Origin: Vibrio parahaemolyticus
Lineage (GTDB): Bacteria > Pseudomonadota > Gammaproteobacteria > Enterobacterales > Vibrionaceae
Direction of reading: 5' to 3'
DNA length: 64,000 bases
NCBI RefSeq assembly: GCF_900460535.1
Contig: NZ_UHIL01000001.1
Coordinates: 1,426,001 to 1,490,000, forward strand
Part shown: piece by piece, positions 35,067 to 44,645 of the stretch
How the letters are laid out: each line of letters begins with the position of its first letter
Numbering within the stretch: the first letter of the stretch is position 1
Made by a program: the position numbers and the translations under genes
Notes under the pieces: generated by a model
Told to the model about the DNA's origin: nothing
Database searches by the model: none
The model's input: the letters and a program-made list of their open reading frames with translations, nothing else

Positions 35067-35127
35067 CGATATTGAAGCTGGTTGAAGTTTCTAATAAATC
35101 TCGTTCATAGTTTGCTTATATTTCGCA

Positions 35128-35182
35128 TTTTGCAGCCGTTTCAAGTTTTTTGCTTGCTATAGCTAGAAAAATTGCTGCAAAA
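35128..35182. repeat. Long hairpin in the MATE/ABC gap
   Basis: Nine-base arms TTTTGCAGC (35128-35136) and GCTGCAAAA (35174-35182), with further T-run/A-run pairing inside the 37-base loop. It lies in the 273-base gap after the MATE gene. It could end the MATE transcript or form a leader structure for the ABC operon; nothing else is evident in the gap. Confidence 0.4.
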
Positions 35183-35339
35183 ATCTGCTTATAACGTCAA
35201 CAAAATCTGTTGTAGAAAGTGAATCGAGTTGCATTTGTACTCTCATAGTGTGATCAAGCATTCAAAATACTTCCTACTAACAGGATTTTAGTGTAGATTC
35301 TGAACCCAATTTTTAAACACCATTTGAGCGGCAAAATCA

Positions 35340-36011
35340 ATGTTAAAACTGTCAGACCTATGTAAAGGCTATGTAGACGGGGGAGAGTTTCATCCTGTGC
35401 TACAAGGGGCAGAATTAACATTACAGCAAGGTGAGCAAGTCGCTCTGATGGGGGAAAGTGGTTCTGGTAAAAGTACGTTGCTGAACGTCATTGCTGGTTT
35501 AGATACCGCCGATTCAGGCGAGGTTCAGTTTCCAAACTTTGCGATGCATGATGCTCCAGAACACTTAAGAACGCTCTACCGCCGCAACAATATTGGTAAC
35601 ATCTTCCAACAATTCAACCTTCTTCCTACTTTGAACATCGCCGATAACATCCGTTTTTGCCGTCAACTAAAAGGGTTACCGGAAGATAAAGGTCTCTGGC
35701 GTCAAATTCTTTCGGCTCTGGATCTCATGCCTTTATTAGGACGCTATCCAGAAGAAGTGTCGGGTGGCCAGCAACAACGTGCTGCGATTGCGCGCGCGTT
35801 GTACATGGAACCCAAAATTCTGCTTGCCGATGAACCAACGGGAAGTTTGGATGAGCGAAATGCGGAAGCGGTAATGCGTTTGCTGACCAGTCTTGCACGC
35901 CAATTGGACTGCACCTTGTTATTAGTGACGCACAGTGAGAAAGTTGCGGCACACATGGAAGGGAAAATTCGTCTTCAAGGAGGGCAACTGCATGTTATGG
36001 CCCGTAGTTAA
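35340..36011 (+). CDS. ABC transporter ATP-binding protein (LolD/MacB-type)
   Basis: 223 residues with a complete nucleotide-binding domain: Walker A GESGSGKST, Q-loop (NIFQQFNLLPTL), signature VSGGQQQRAAIARAL, Walker B ILLADEPTGSLDE and the His switch VTHSEKV. The FQQFNLLPTL and DEPTGSLD details place it in the MacB/LolD/FtsE-like class that drives FtsX-type permeases mechanically rather than for import. It overlaps the next gene, a large FtsX-like permease, by 20 bases. Confidence 0.87.
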   Translation: MLKLSDLCKGYVDGGEFHPVLQGAELTLQQGEQVALMGESGSGKSTLLNVIAGLDTADSGEVQFPNFAMHDAPEHLRTLYRRNNIGNIFQQFNLLPTLNIADNIRFCRQLKGLPEDKGLWRQILSALDLMPLLGRYPEEVSGGQQQRAAIARALYMEPKILLADEPTGSLDERNAEAVMRLLTSLARQLDCTLLLVTHSEKVAAHMEGKIRLQGGQLHVMARS

Positions 36012-38445
36012 GGCACTACTCGGTCATTACCGTCGTTACCCACTGCAAATTATTCTCGTCTGGTTAGGCTTAACGCTTGGTGTTTCGCTTCTCGTTGGTG
36101 TTACTTCTATCAACCAACATGCGAAGCAGAGTTACGAAACAGGTGAGAAGCTTTTCTCAAACCCTCTTCCTTACCGAATTCGTACCAAACATTCTGCAAA
36201 TAAAATTCCTCAAGGGTTTTACATTCAGTTGCGCCGCGCTGGTTTCAACCAATGTGCGCCTTTCGACGTTCTTCATCTGGATGCCAAAACGGACATGAAC
36301 TTGATGCTCGTTGGCATCGATCCTGTCGCAATGATCCCTCTTCAGCACGGCAAGTCACTCAATGAGATGCCTGTTCTCTCCTTGATGAAGCCGCCGTATC
36401 CGATTTTGATCAGTCAAGATTTGGCGTCTTACATGAACTGGCAAGACGGTGACTTTATTGAGTTGAATGACGGCAGTCGTCTTGGCCCTGTCCAAGTGGA
36501 TCAAAACAAGCTCTTATCAGGTACACGTTTAGTTACCGACATTTCTTTATTAAGAATGTTGAAGCGAAGCTCGGGCCTTTCAGCGATTTCATGTGGCGAG
36601 ATGCCAGAAGAAAAACTGATCGCATTAAAAGACATACTGCCAAATGGCATGACTTTGGTTCGAAACACTCGTACTGAGCTTGAATCTTTGACCAAAGCAT
36701 TCCACATGAACCTAACCGCGATGGGGATGTTGTCGTTTTTGGTTGGACTGTTCATCTTCTATCAAGCGATGTCATTGTCTTTTATTCAGCGTCAGCGATT
36801 AGTCGGCATTTTGCGTCAAACCGGTGTGAATGGAACCCAATTGGCGCAAGCGCTATTACTTGAGCTCTCGATACTCGTTTTGGTCGCTTGGGCTTGCGGT
36901 AACTTCTTTGGACTCATGTTGGCGAACGAGTTGATCCCTGCAGTATCTTCCAGTTTGAGCGATCTATATGACGCCAACGTTGGCCTTACTATCGGTTGGT
37001 CGTGGCAGTCGAGCTTATACAGTTTGATTATGTCGGCAATGGGCGCTCTGATTTCCTGTTTGTGGCCACTGATTCGATTGTTGAAATCGCAACCAATTCG
37101 TTTGTCTTCGCGTTTATCGTTAATGCGCTTTGCTGGAAGAGAGTTTTCTTGGCAAGCATTGGCGGCATGTGCTTTCTGTGTAGCCGCGGTTGCGGTTTAC
37201 CAAGCACCTAAAACGCAAGAGACGGGTTTTGCCATTATCGCATTGATGTTGGTGAGTGTGGCTCTATTCATGCCATTTTTGATGTGGCACATGTTCCAAA
37301 GCTTCTCATACACGTTACGCTGGGTTCGTGTGCGTTGGTTCTTTGCTGATGCGGCGGCAAGTATGAGCTATCGTGGTGTCGCAACGATGGCGTTTATGTT
37401 GGCACTCGCTGCGAATATTGGTGTTGAGACCATGGTGGGTAGCTTTAGAGACACCACTGACAAATGGTTAAGCCAACGCTTGGCCGCAGATATCTATATT
37501 TATCCAACAAACAACTCGGCTGGGCGAATGAGCGCATGGTTACAAGATCAGCCAGAAGTTGAATCGGTTTGGTGGCGCTGGGAAAAAGATGTTCCTACCG
37601 AGCATGGCGCGTTGCAAGTGGTCAGCACAGGCCCTTCTGAAGGAGAGCTAGATTCGCTAACGGTCAAGCTGGGTGTTCCAAACTACTGGTATCAGCTGCA
37701 TCAAACTAAGAGCTTGATGGTCAGTGAATCTATGGCTCTCAAACTGGATATTCGTCCGGGCGATTACATTGATCTGCAAGCGCCACTGGGTGAAGGTTGG
37801 CAAGTCGTGGGTGTGTACTACGATTATGGCAACCCATACAACCAAGTGATGATGTCCCATCGAAACTGGCTTTACGCGTTCGCCGGCACGGGCAACGTAG
37901 GGTTAGGCGTATTGCTGAAAGACAGCGTGAATGGGGAAGGGTTGAAGAATCGTTTAGAAAATGTCTTCCGATTGCCACAAGACCGCGTATTCGACAACAG
38001 CAATATCTACAATCAAGCCATGAGAGTATTTGATCACACGTTCGCCATCGCTGGCACGCTAGGCAACATTACTCTTATCATTGCTGTATTTGGCCTTTTC
38101 TTTGCAACCCTAGCAGGAGAACTCTCTCGTCAAAGACACTTCTCGCTGCTGAGATGCATGGGTGTTTCTGGCAAAGAGTTGGTTGCCTTGGGGGGCTTGC
38201 AACTGTTCGCCTTTGGTGCCATTTCTGCGATTATTGCAGTACCGTTAGGATTGGCCTTGGCCCACCTAATTGTTGATATCATCATTAAACAATCTTTTGG
38301 TTGGTCACTCGAACTGCAAACCATTCCTTGGGAATATGCACAAACTATCGCTTGGGCAATGCTCGCGATTATGATCGCCGGGGCGTTACCCGTAATTCGA
38401 ATGATTAAGAGTACGCCAATGAAGTCGTTGAGGGATGCGTTGTAG
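35992..38445 (+). CDS. FtsX-domain ABC transporter permease
   Basis: 817 residues: an N-terminal membrane helix (about 18-38), a periplasmic domain (40-240), three helices (about 245-370), a central pair, a second periplasmic domain (about 490-680) and three C-terminal helices with the FtsX/MacB domain (FFATLAGELSRQRHFSLLRCMGVSGKEL). The duplicated layout is that of large AttG/LolCE-type permeases. The start at 35992 has an AGGAGGG SD and avoids a 19-codon extension. The gene overlaps the ATPase gene upstream and ends in the start of the AttH-like gene. Probable role: envelope lipid or lipoprotein handling; unproven. Confidence 0.82.
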   Translation: MLWPVVKALLGHYRRYPLQIILVWLGLTLGVSLLVGVTSINQHAKQSYETGEKLFSNPLPYRIRTKHSANKIPQGFYIQLRRAGFNQCAPFDVLHLDAKTDMNLMLVGIDPVAMIPLQHGKSLNEMPVLSLMKPPYPILISQDLASYMNWQDGDFIELNDGSRLGPVQVDQNKLLSGTRLVTDISLLRMLKRSSGLSAISCGEMPEEKLIALKDILPNGMTLVRNTRTELESLTKAFHMNLTAMGMLSFLVGLFIFYQAMSLSFIQRQRLVGILRQTGVNGTQLAQALLLELSILVLVAWACGNFFGLMLANELIPAVSSSLSDLYDANVGLTIGWSWQSSLYSLIMSAMGALISCLWPLIRLLKSQPIRLSSRLSLMRFAGREFSWQALAACAFCVAAVAVYQAPKTQETGFAIIALMLVSVALFMPFLMWHMFQSFSYTLRWVRVRWFFADAAASMSYRGVATMAFMLALAANIGVETMVGSFRDTTDKWLSQRLAADIYIYPTNNSAGRMSAWLQDQPEVESVWWRWEKDVPTEHGALQVVSTGPSEGELDSLTVKLGVPNYWYQLHQTKSLMVSESMALKLDIRPGDYIDLQAPLGEGWQVVGVYYDYGNPYNQVMMSHRNWLYAFAGTGNVGLGVLLKDSVNGEGLKNRLENVFRLPQDRVFDNSNIYNQAMRVFDHTFAIAGTLGNITLIIAVFGLFFATLAGELSRQRHFSLLRCMGVSGKELVALGGLQLFAFGAISAIIAVPLGLALAHLIVDIIIKQSFGWSLELQTIPWEYAQTIAWAMLAIMIAGALPVIRMIKSTPMKSLRDAL

Positions 38446-39569
38446 TGGAAAAACAAAACTCTAAAAAGCGCGTTTTTGCTTCGATGCTGATCGTTGTCGT
38501 TTTTGCCATGTTGACTGGAGCGACGTTGTATTCAACTTTTTGGCTAGAGCCTACTGCTACCCAAGAAAACGAAATTAATTCGGTACTGACGCGAGAAAAT
38601 AAAACCATTTTTGAGCCGGTTTTACCGGACGAGCATGTCTCATTGCCTTCAGACTTTCGCTTCCATCCTGAATATCAACATGAATGGTGGAACTACTTTG
38701 CGAAGCTGCAAGATAAGCAAGGTCGCACTTACAACGTGCAGTGGAGCTATTTTCGCGTCGCCACCGATGAACGAGAAACCAGCGGTTGGCAAAACCCGCA
38801 ACTGTACATTTCACATGTTGTCGTGAGCCATGGTTCGCATGTGTGGAAAGAACAGCGTGTTGCGCGTGGTGGTATTGGTCAAGCTGGCATGACAAACCGA
38901 CCATTCCGTTTATGGATAGATAACTGGACTTGGCGCTCATTAGGCTCTACACCATTTCCAGGCAACCTCAATGTTACAACGGACACATTCGGACTCGAAC
39001 TGAATACCATGACAAGCGGGCCGTTTGTGGTAAATGGAGACAAAGGCTTTCAAGTTAAACATGCACTGCAATCTGTGGCTTCGTTTAGCTTTAGCGCACC
39101 GTTTCTTAATGTAAAAGGCACATTGAACTTAAATGGCCGCCTCATCCCCGTAACAGGCTCAGCCTGGACGCAAAAAGAATGGGGCAGTGGCTTAATCGGC
39201 CAAGGCCAACAAGGTTGGGATTGGTTTGTCTTTAACTTGGATGATGGACGTGCGTTAACGGTTAGCCGTTACCGTCACCACGGTCAGACGCCTCATATTT
39301 TCGGTACGCTATCGACCCGTTCGGGAAAAGTGGTCAATCTATCAGAGAAAGAGGTCTCGATTACGCCAATGCAGGTAACAAGCCTGTCGAATGGCAGACG
39401 TTTACCGTTGCAATGGATCATCAATGCACCTGAACACAAAATTAATTTGACGACTCGTATCATAAAATCCGATATGTGGTTGCCATTTGTTATCCCTTAT
39501 TGGGAAGGTCCCATCTTGGCTTCTGGCTCCAACGAGGCGTGGGGCTTTATGCAGCTCACCGGCTACTAA
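38445..39569 (+). CDS. AttH/CrtC-like lipocalin-fold protein
   Basis: 374 residues with an N-terminal membrane anchor (about 13-33) and two lipocalin-like halves of the AttH/hydroxyneurosporene-synthase family. Family signatures: HPEYQHEWWNYFAKL, LYISHVVVS, GSAWTQKEWGSG and WDWFVFNLDDGRAL. GTG start overlapping the permease stop (TAGTG), so it is coupled to it. The ATPase, FtsX permease and AttH-like set matches the att-type ABC modules of Agrobacterium relatives. Likely a membrane-tethered partner that binds a hydrophobic ligand moved by the permease. Confidence 0.8.
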   Translation: MEKQNSKKRVFASMLIVVVFAMLTGATLYSTFWLEPTATQENEINSVLTRENKTIFEPVLPDEHVSLPSDFRFHPEYQHEWWNYFAKLQDKQGRTYNVQWSYFRVATDERETSGWQNPQLYISHVVVSHGSHVWKEQRVARGGIGQAGMTNRPFRLWIDNWTWRSLGSTPFPGNLNVTTDTFGLELNTMTSGPFVVNGDKGFQVKHALQSVASFSFSAPFLNVKGTLNLNGRLIPVTGSAWTQKEWGSGLIGQGQQGWDWFVFNLDDGRALTVSRYRHHGQTPHIFGTLSTRSGKVVNLSEKEVSITPMQVTSLSNGRRLPLQWIINAPEHKINLTTRIIKSDMWLPFVIPYWEGPILASGSNEAWGFMQLTGY

Positions 39570-39578
39570 AATCTATCG

Positions 39579-39602
39579 AAAGCCACTTAGCAAAGTGGCT
39601 TT
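39579..39602 (+). terminator. Terminator of the ABC/AttH operon
   Basis: Ten-base arms AAAGCCACTT and AAGTGGCTTT with a 4-base loop and a T run. The following 298 bases up to nhaA show only AT-rich promoter-like sequence. Confidence 0.9.
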
Positions 39603-39899
39603 TTTGTGTCTGAAGCACGTTAGTTCTGTCTAAAAAATCACAGACTTACCGTGAAGTGAGACATCATCTTATGCTACTTTAATAACGATCTTGGTTAATA
39701 ACTGGATAGATAAGAGGAGGCGAGAAGGCTTACTTCGTCTCAATAGTTTGTTGAAAAATACGATGAGTAATGAAGATAACCTCGGAAAAATCGAAGTTTA
39801 TACTCTGAACAAGCGATTATTCTAAAATTTTCTGCAGCTATACACTCTTATCATTCTTTGTTAATCGTTTATTAAGATAATAAATATAAGGACGAAACC

Positions 39900-41051
39900 A
39901 TGAACGATGTCATCCGTGACTTTTTCAAAATGGAATCCGCAGGTGGTATTCTTCTCGTGATTGCAGCGGCAATTGCGATGACCATTGCAAACTCACCACT
40001 GGGCGAAACTTATCAATCTCTACTGCATACTTATGTATTTGGTATGTCTGTTTCTCACTGGATCAACGACGGTCTGATGGCTGTGTTCTTCCTACTTATT
40101 GGCCTTGAAGTAAAGCGCGAGCTGCTTGAAGGCGCGTTAAAATCGAAAGAAACTGCCATCTTCCCTGCAATTGCTGCGGTCGGTGGTATGTTGGCTCCGG
40201 CACTTATTTACGTTGCTTTTAATGCAAATGACCCTGAAGCGATCTCTGGTTGGGCAATTCCTGCGGCGACAGACATTGCATTTGCTCTGGGTATCATGGC
40301 GTTACTTGGTAAGCGCGTACCAGTGAGTCTAAAAGTATTTTTGTTGGCTCTTGCGATCATTGACGACTTAGGTGTTGTAGTCATCATTGCTCTGTTCTAC
40401 ACCGGTGATCTTTCTTCAATGGCATTGCTTGTCGGCTTCGTCATGACAGGTGTACTGTTCATGCTGAACGCGAAAGAAGTCACCAAGCTAACACCGTACA
40501 TGATTGTGGGTGCGATTCTGTGGTTTGCTGTACTTAAGTCTGGTGTGCACGCAACATTGGCAGGTGTAGTGATCGGTTTCGCGATTCCGCTGAAAGGAAA
40601 GCAGGGCGAACACTCTCCATTGAAACACATGGAGCATGCTCTTCACCCTTATGTTGCATTTGGTATTCTTCCTCTGTTTGCATTTGCGAACGCAGGCATC
40701 TCGCTAGAAGGCGTATCGATGTCTGGCCTAACTTCAATGCTGCCTCTAGGTATTGCACTAGGTCTATTGATTGGTAAACCTCTAGGCATCTTTAGCTTTA
40801 GCTGGGCAGCTGTGAAACTGGGCGTTGCGAAGCTACCAGAGGGTATAAACTTCAAGCATATCTTCGCGGTATCAGTGTTGTGTGGTATCGGTTTTACGAT
40901 GTCGATCTTTATCTCTTCACTGGCGTTCGGTAACGTAAGCCCTGAGTTTGATACATACGCTCGATTAGGTATTTTGATGGGCTCAACTACTGCAGCGGTA
41001 CTTGGTTACGCTCTACTGCATTTCTCATTACCAAAGAAAGCACAAGACTAA
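39900..41051 (+). CDS. nhaA: Na+/H+ antiporter NhaA
   Basis: 383 residues, the standard NhaA length, with about 12 membrane segments. The ion-binding Asp pair is visible ([16 protein letters not shown], about residues 161-163), as is the assembly motif [17 protein letters not shown]. It exports Na+ (and Li+) in exchange for protons and supports growth in salt at alkaline pH. SD AAGGAC; monocistronic between two terminators. No NhaR gene is in the window. Confidence 0.95.
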   Translation: MNDVIRDFFKMESAGGILLVIAAAIAMTIANSPLGETYQSLLHTYVFGMSVSHWINDGLMAVFFLLIGLEVKRELLEGALKSKETAIFPAIAAVGGMLAPALIYVAFNANDPEAISGWAIPAATDIAFALGIMALLGKRVPVSLKVFLLALAIIDDLGVVVIIALFYTGDLSSMALLVGFVMTGVLFMLNAKEVTKLTPYMIVGAILWFAVLKSGVHATLAGVVIGFAIPLKGKQGEHSPLKHMEHALHPYVAFGILPLFAFANAGISLEGVSMSGLTSMLPLGIALGLLIGKPLGIFSFSWAAVKLGVAKLPEGINFKHIFAVSVLCGIGFTMSIFISSLAFGNVSPEFDTYARLGILMGSTTAAVLGYALLHFSLPKKAQD

Positions 41052-41077
41052 CTTCGTATTTAACTGATTTGTAACTC

Positions 41078-41101
41078 AAAGCCTCCCACTTGGGAGGCTT
41101 T
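41078..41101 (+). terminator. Terminator of nhaA
   Basis: Ten-base arms AAAGCCTCCC and GGGAGGCTTT with a 4-base loop followed by T residues. Confidence 0.92.
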
Positions 41102-41142
41102 TTGTTTTTGAAGAGTGTTAGATAAAGCCTGATCGACAGGCG

Positions 41143-41173
41143 AAAAAAAGCCCAGCCGAAAAGTTGACTGGGC
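41143..41173 (-). terminator. Leftward terminator with no gene attached
   Basis: Hairpin GCCCAG ... CTGGGC (41150-41173) with extra pairing inside. Seven A residues (41143-41149) precede it on the plus strand, so only a leftward transcript would meet a T run. No leftward gene lies to its right before 45933. It may end an unannotated small RNA transcribed from the 41180-41470 region, or antisense noise from the psrA promoter region. Confidence 0.55.
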
Positions 41174-41377
41174 GGATACAAACATAGGAGTTAATAAGAA
41201 AAAAGCAGCAACGTAACAATTAGATTGAAACAAGTTTGACGGCCAGTGAAACTTTAAATGCCCTAGTTGTTACATCTATTCAGACCGAGCTATTTCAGAA
41301 CAGTTCCATTTTTTTTCAAAAAATTTTGCACTAAATTTATTCGTTTCAAATTCATTCTTTTAAGTGGCTTATCTACT

Positions 41378-41461
41378 TCGTGGTCCGACCAATGTCTGGA
41401 AATGTGATGTTAATCATTTGTTAATCTAAAGTTTCGGGAGTATATTTTCAAACAGTTGTTT
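41378..41461 (+). promoter_or_regulatory. psrA promoter with FadR-, CRP- and PsrA-like sites
   Basis: A -35 TTGTTA (41418-41423) and -10 TATATT (41441-41446) are 17 bases apart, placing +1 near 41453. A FadR-type core TGGTCCGACCA is at 41381-41391. A CRP-like site TGTGA-N6-TCATT (41403-41418) is centred about 42 bases before +1, the class II position. CAAAC-N4-GTTT (41449-41461), matching the PsrA consensus, covers +1. Motif matches and spacing are seen; binding is inferred. Confidence 0.6.
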
Positions 41462-41477
41462 AATACGAGTGATTAAA

Positions 41478-42104
41478 ATGGCCCCGAGAAGCACAACAAA
41501 AGAAAAAATACTCGATGTCGCAGAAGGACTTTTTGCTGAATATGGTTTCAATGATACGTCGCTAAGAACCATTACAGGCAAAGCAAATGTGAATCTTGCA
41601 TCGGTGAATTATCACTTTGGTGACAAAAAGACGTTAGTGCGCGCGGTATTAGACCGGTACCTTGAAGCACTGATGCCAAGCATAAAGGCGTCTCTCATTG
41701 AGTTGAATACCCGCGAAAGCTACAACATGGACGAAGTGTTTGAATCATTACGTTTACCGCTGCGTACACTTAATGATGTTAGACCAAATGGTACTGCACT
41801 ATTTATGTTGTTGATTGGTCGAGGTTACACCGATGTACAAGGGCATTTACGTTGGTTTATCAGCACTCGATACTCAGAAGTATTGAATTTGTTTACTTTC
41901 TCTATCATGAAAGCAAACCCAGAGCTGACGGAAGAGTTGTTGTTTTGGCGATTACATTTCACGTTGGGAACGTGCGTATTTACGATGGCCTCTAGTCAAG
42001 CTTTGACCGAGCTGGCAGAAAGCAAATTTGAAAAAGAAATCGATGTGAAATCTGTCGTCGATTTACTGATTCCTTACTTGTCCGCTGGTATGTCGGCGAA
42101 ATAG
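41478..42104 (+). CDS. psrA: TetR-family regulator PsrA-like, upstream of fadE
   Basis: 208 residues: an N-terminal TetR helix-turn-helix (KEKILDVAEGLFAEYGFNDTSLRTI, then VNYHFGDKKTLVRAV) and a C-terminal ligand domain of the PsrA/YcfQ-like class. Pseudomonas PsrA is a long-chain fatty-acid-responsive regulator. Here the gene stands 82 bases before fadE, and a PsrA-type operator overlaps its own start site, so autorepression relieved by fatty acyl ligands is likely. ATG at 41478 is chosen over GTG at 41469 because of the SD position. The name rests on context and operator; the family is certain. Confidence 0.75.
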   Translation: MAPRSTTKEKILDVAEGLFAEYGFNDTSLRTITGKANVNLASVNYHFGDKKTLVRAVLDRYLEALMPSIKASLIELNTRESYNMDEVFESLRLPLRTLNDVRPNGTALFMLLIGRGYTDVQGHLRWFISTRYSEVLNLFTFSIMKANPELTEELLFWRLHFTLGTCVFTMASSQALTELAESKFEKEIDVKSVVDLLIPYLSAGMSAK

Positions 42105-42186
42105 TCGCTCGATAACGACAAGTAAAAAGTGAAACCAATAATAAGGATTAGCCGCAAGCGGTGACGTGAACAAAAGGATCTGAACT

Positions 42187-44469
42187 ATGAGCTCTCTACG
42201 AAGAAAATGGATTAGTGACCCAGCATTTAAAGTGTTTAAGAAAGTTCTTCCTCCGCTGTCGAGTACAGAAAAAGAAGCGATGGAAGCCGGTAGTGTATGG
42301 TGGGATGCCGAGTTGTTTTCTGGCAAGCCAAACTTTACGACGCTACACCATTACCCCGCGCCGACGTTAACAGCTGAAGAGCAAGCGTTTATGGATAATG
42401 AACTTGAAACGCTCTTAGACATGCTAGACGATCAAAAAATCGTGAAAGAAGATCGTGATTTGCCACCGGAGGTGTGGGAATACTTGCGCAAAGAACGTTT
42501 CTTCTCACTGATTATCTCGAAAGAGTACGGTGGCCGTGAGTTTTCTGCATTGGCAAACTCAACGATTGTGTCTCGTATTGCAACGCGCAGTATTAGTGTT
42601 GCGGTATCGGTAATGGTTCCTAACTCGTTGGGGCCAGGTGAGCTTCTTTCTCACTACGGCACTCAGGAGCAAAAAGATTACTGGTTACCACGTCTTGCTG
42701 ATGGTACGGACATTCCTTGTTTTGCTTTGACTGGACCGGAAGCAGGTTCAGATGCGGGCGGCATTCCTGACCAGGGTGTGGTGTGTTACGGCATGCACGA
42801 TGGCGAAGAGGTGCTTGGTGTTCGAGTTAGCTGGAACAAGCGTTACATCACACTTGCACCTGTTGCGACTGTTCTTGGTCTAGCTTTCAAGCTGCAGGAC
42901 CCAGACGGTTTACTCGGCGATAAGAAAGACGTAGGCATTACTTGTGCGCTCATTCCTGCTGACCATGACGGCGTTGAAATTGGTGAGCGTCACGATCCAC
43001 TTGGTTCTGCTTTCATGAATGGTCCGACTCGTGGTGAAGATGTTTTCATTCCAATGGATTGGCTCATCGGTGGCTCAGATTACGCGGGCAAAGGCTGGCG
43101 TATGTTGGTTGAGTGTTTGTCTGCTGGCCGCGGTATTTCACTGCCAGCACTTGGTACTGCAATCGGCCACCTGACAACCAGAACCACTGGCGCTTATGCA
43201 TACGTACGTAAGCAGTTTGGTATGTCTATCGGTAAGTTCGAAGGGGTAGCAGAAGCGATGGGCCGTATTGGCGGTCTGACTTATCTTTTGGAAGCAACGC
43301 GTACGTTGACGACTACCTCTCTCGATATGAAAGAGAAACCTGGCATTGTTACGGCTATTGCCAAATACCACATGACTGAAATTGCACGTACGATTTTGAA
43401 CGACTCGTTCGATATTCACGCAGGTCGTGCGATTCAAGATGGTCCAATGAACTATCTTGCGAAACACTACTTGGGTATTCCTGTTGCGATTACAGTTGAA
43501 GGTGCAAATATCCTAACGCGTAACTTGATGATCTTTGGTCAAGGTGCGACACGTTGTCATCCATATGTGCTTAAAGAGATGGAAGCGGCGGCGAATCCAG
43601 ACTCAGAGCAGGGTGCGAAAGAGTTCGATTCTCTATTGTTCAAACATATTGGTCATGCGATGGGGAATACGTTTGGTGCGCTAGGTGCAGCACTAACAGG
43701 CTCGCGCTTTGTGAAAGCGAATATGAGTGGTCCAACTCAGCGCTATTATAAAGACATCACCCGCCTGAGCCGAGCGTTAGCAGTAAGCGCCGATTTTGCC
43801 ATGTTGACGTTAGGTGGTGACTTGAAGCGTAAAGAGATGATTTCTGCACGTTTGGGTGATGGTTTGAGCTACCTGTACATGGCATCCGCGACGCTGAAAA
43901 AATACGAAGATGAAGGGCGTCAGCAAGGCGATTTAAACTTCGTGCATTACGCTGTCCAATACTGTTTGCACAACGCGGCTAAATCGCTGAATGAAGCGTA
44001 CGCAAACTTCCCAGTGAAATATGTTGGTGGCGTGTTGAAAGGCTTGCTATTTCCACTAGGGAATCACTTCGACAAACCAAGTGATGAGTTAAGTGTCAGC
44101 ATTGCTGAAGCCATGATGACCCCAGGCGTGCAGCGTGACCGTTTAACCCACTTGTGTTACATCGGCAAATCCGAAAATGATAGCGTAGGTTTGATGGAAA
44201 ATGCCTTCCTAGCCATGTATGACGTCAAACCATTGGAGCGTAAGCTAATGAAAGCAGCGAAAGATGGCAAAGTGGCTCGTAAAGGTCTTCTGCAAGATCG
44301 CTTACAGCAAGCACTTGACGCTGGTGTGTTGACAGAGCAAGAGGTTGAAAAGATCACTGCTGCTGACCAACTTCGTTACAAAGCTATTCAAGTAGACCAC
44401 TTCAGTCATGATTTCTCTGAAGTTCGTACTGATAGCCCGAAAAAATCACACTTGAATCCAGCAGCCTAA
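42187..44469 (+). CDS. fadE: Acyl-CoA dehydrogenase FadE
   Basis: 760 residues, slightly shorter than E. coli FadE (814). Acyl-CoA dehydrogenase N, middle and C domains occur in order (FALTGPEAGSDAGG, SWNKRYITLAPVATVLGLAF, AGKGWRMLVECLSAGR), followed by the FadE-specific C-terminal extension. It performs the first, FAD-dependent step of beta-oxidation at the membrane. The AAAGGATCT leader gives the SD. Probably co-transcribed with the PsrA-like regulator gene (82-base gap, no terminator). Confidence 0.92.
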   Translation: MSSLRRKWISDPAFKVFKKVLPPLSSTEKEAMEAGSVWWDAELFSGKPNFTTLHHYPAPTLTAEEQAFMDNELETLLDMLDDQKIVKEDRDLPPEVWEYLRKERFFSLIISKEYGGREFSALANSTIVSRIATRSISVAVSVMVPNSLGPGELLSHYGTQEQKDYWLPRLADGTDIPCFALTGPEAGSDAGGIPDQGVVCYGMHDGEEVLGVRVSWNKRYITLAPVATVLGLAFKLQDPDGLLGDKKDVGITCALIPADHDGVEIGERHDPLGSAFMNGPTRGEDVFIPMDWLIGGSDYAGKGWRMLVECLSAGRGISLPALGTAIGHLTTRTTGAYAYVRKQFGMSIGKFEGVAEAMGRIGGLTYLLEATRTLTTTSLDMKEKPGIVTAIAKYHMTEIARTILNDSFDIHAGRAIQDGPMNYLAKHYLGIPVAITVEGANILTRNLMIFGQGATRCHPYVLKEMEAAANPDSEQGAKEFDSLLFKHIGHAMGNTFGALGAALTGSRFVKANMSGPTQRYYKDITRLSRALAVSADFAMLTLGGDLKRKEMISARLGDGLSYLYMASATLKKYEDEGRQQGDLNFVHYAVQYCLHNAAKSLNEAYANFPVKYVGGVLKGLLFPLGNHFDKPSDELSVSIAEAMMTPGVQRDRLTHLCYIGKSENDSVGLMENAFLAMYDVKPLERKLMKAAKDGKVARKGLLQDRLQQALDAGVLTEQEVEKITAADQLRYKAIQVDHFSHDFSEVRTDSPKKSHLNPAA

Positions 44470-44488
44470 TGAGTGAACCTTGGTAATG

Positions 44489-44513
44489 AAAAGCACCTCC
44501 TAGAGGTGCTTTT
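44489..44513 (+). terminator. Terminator of fadE
   Basis: Arms AAAAGCACCTC and GAGGTGCTTTT with a 3-base loop and T run. Confidence 0.92.
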
Positions 44514-44645
44514 TTGTGTCTTTTATTCATGACAAGGAGAGATAGTGCTCCAACCACTTGCATTTTCGAAGCATTTTTACAGAAATTAGATGCGAACTTC
44601 GAGCGAAACTTTTATCCTAACAAGGTTTTTTAAAGGAAGTTGAAT

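Noticed and set aside
40987-41181. Leftward 64-codon frame overlapping the nhaA terminator
   Set aside because: It crosses two terminator hairpins and the 3' end of nhaA and starts at TTG with no SD.
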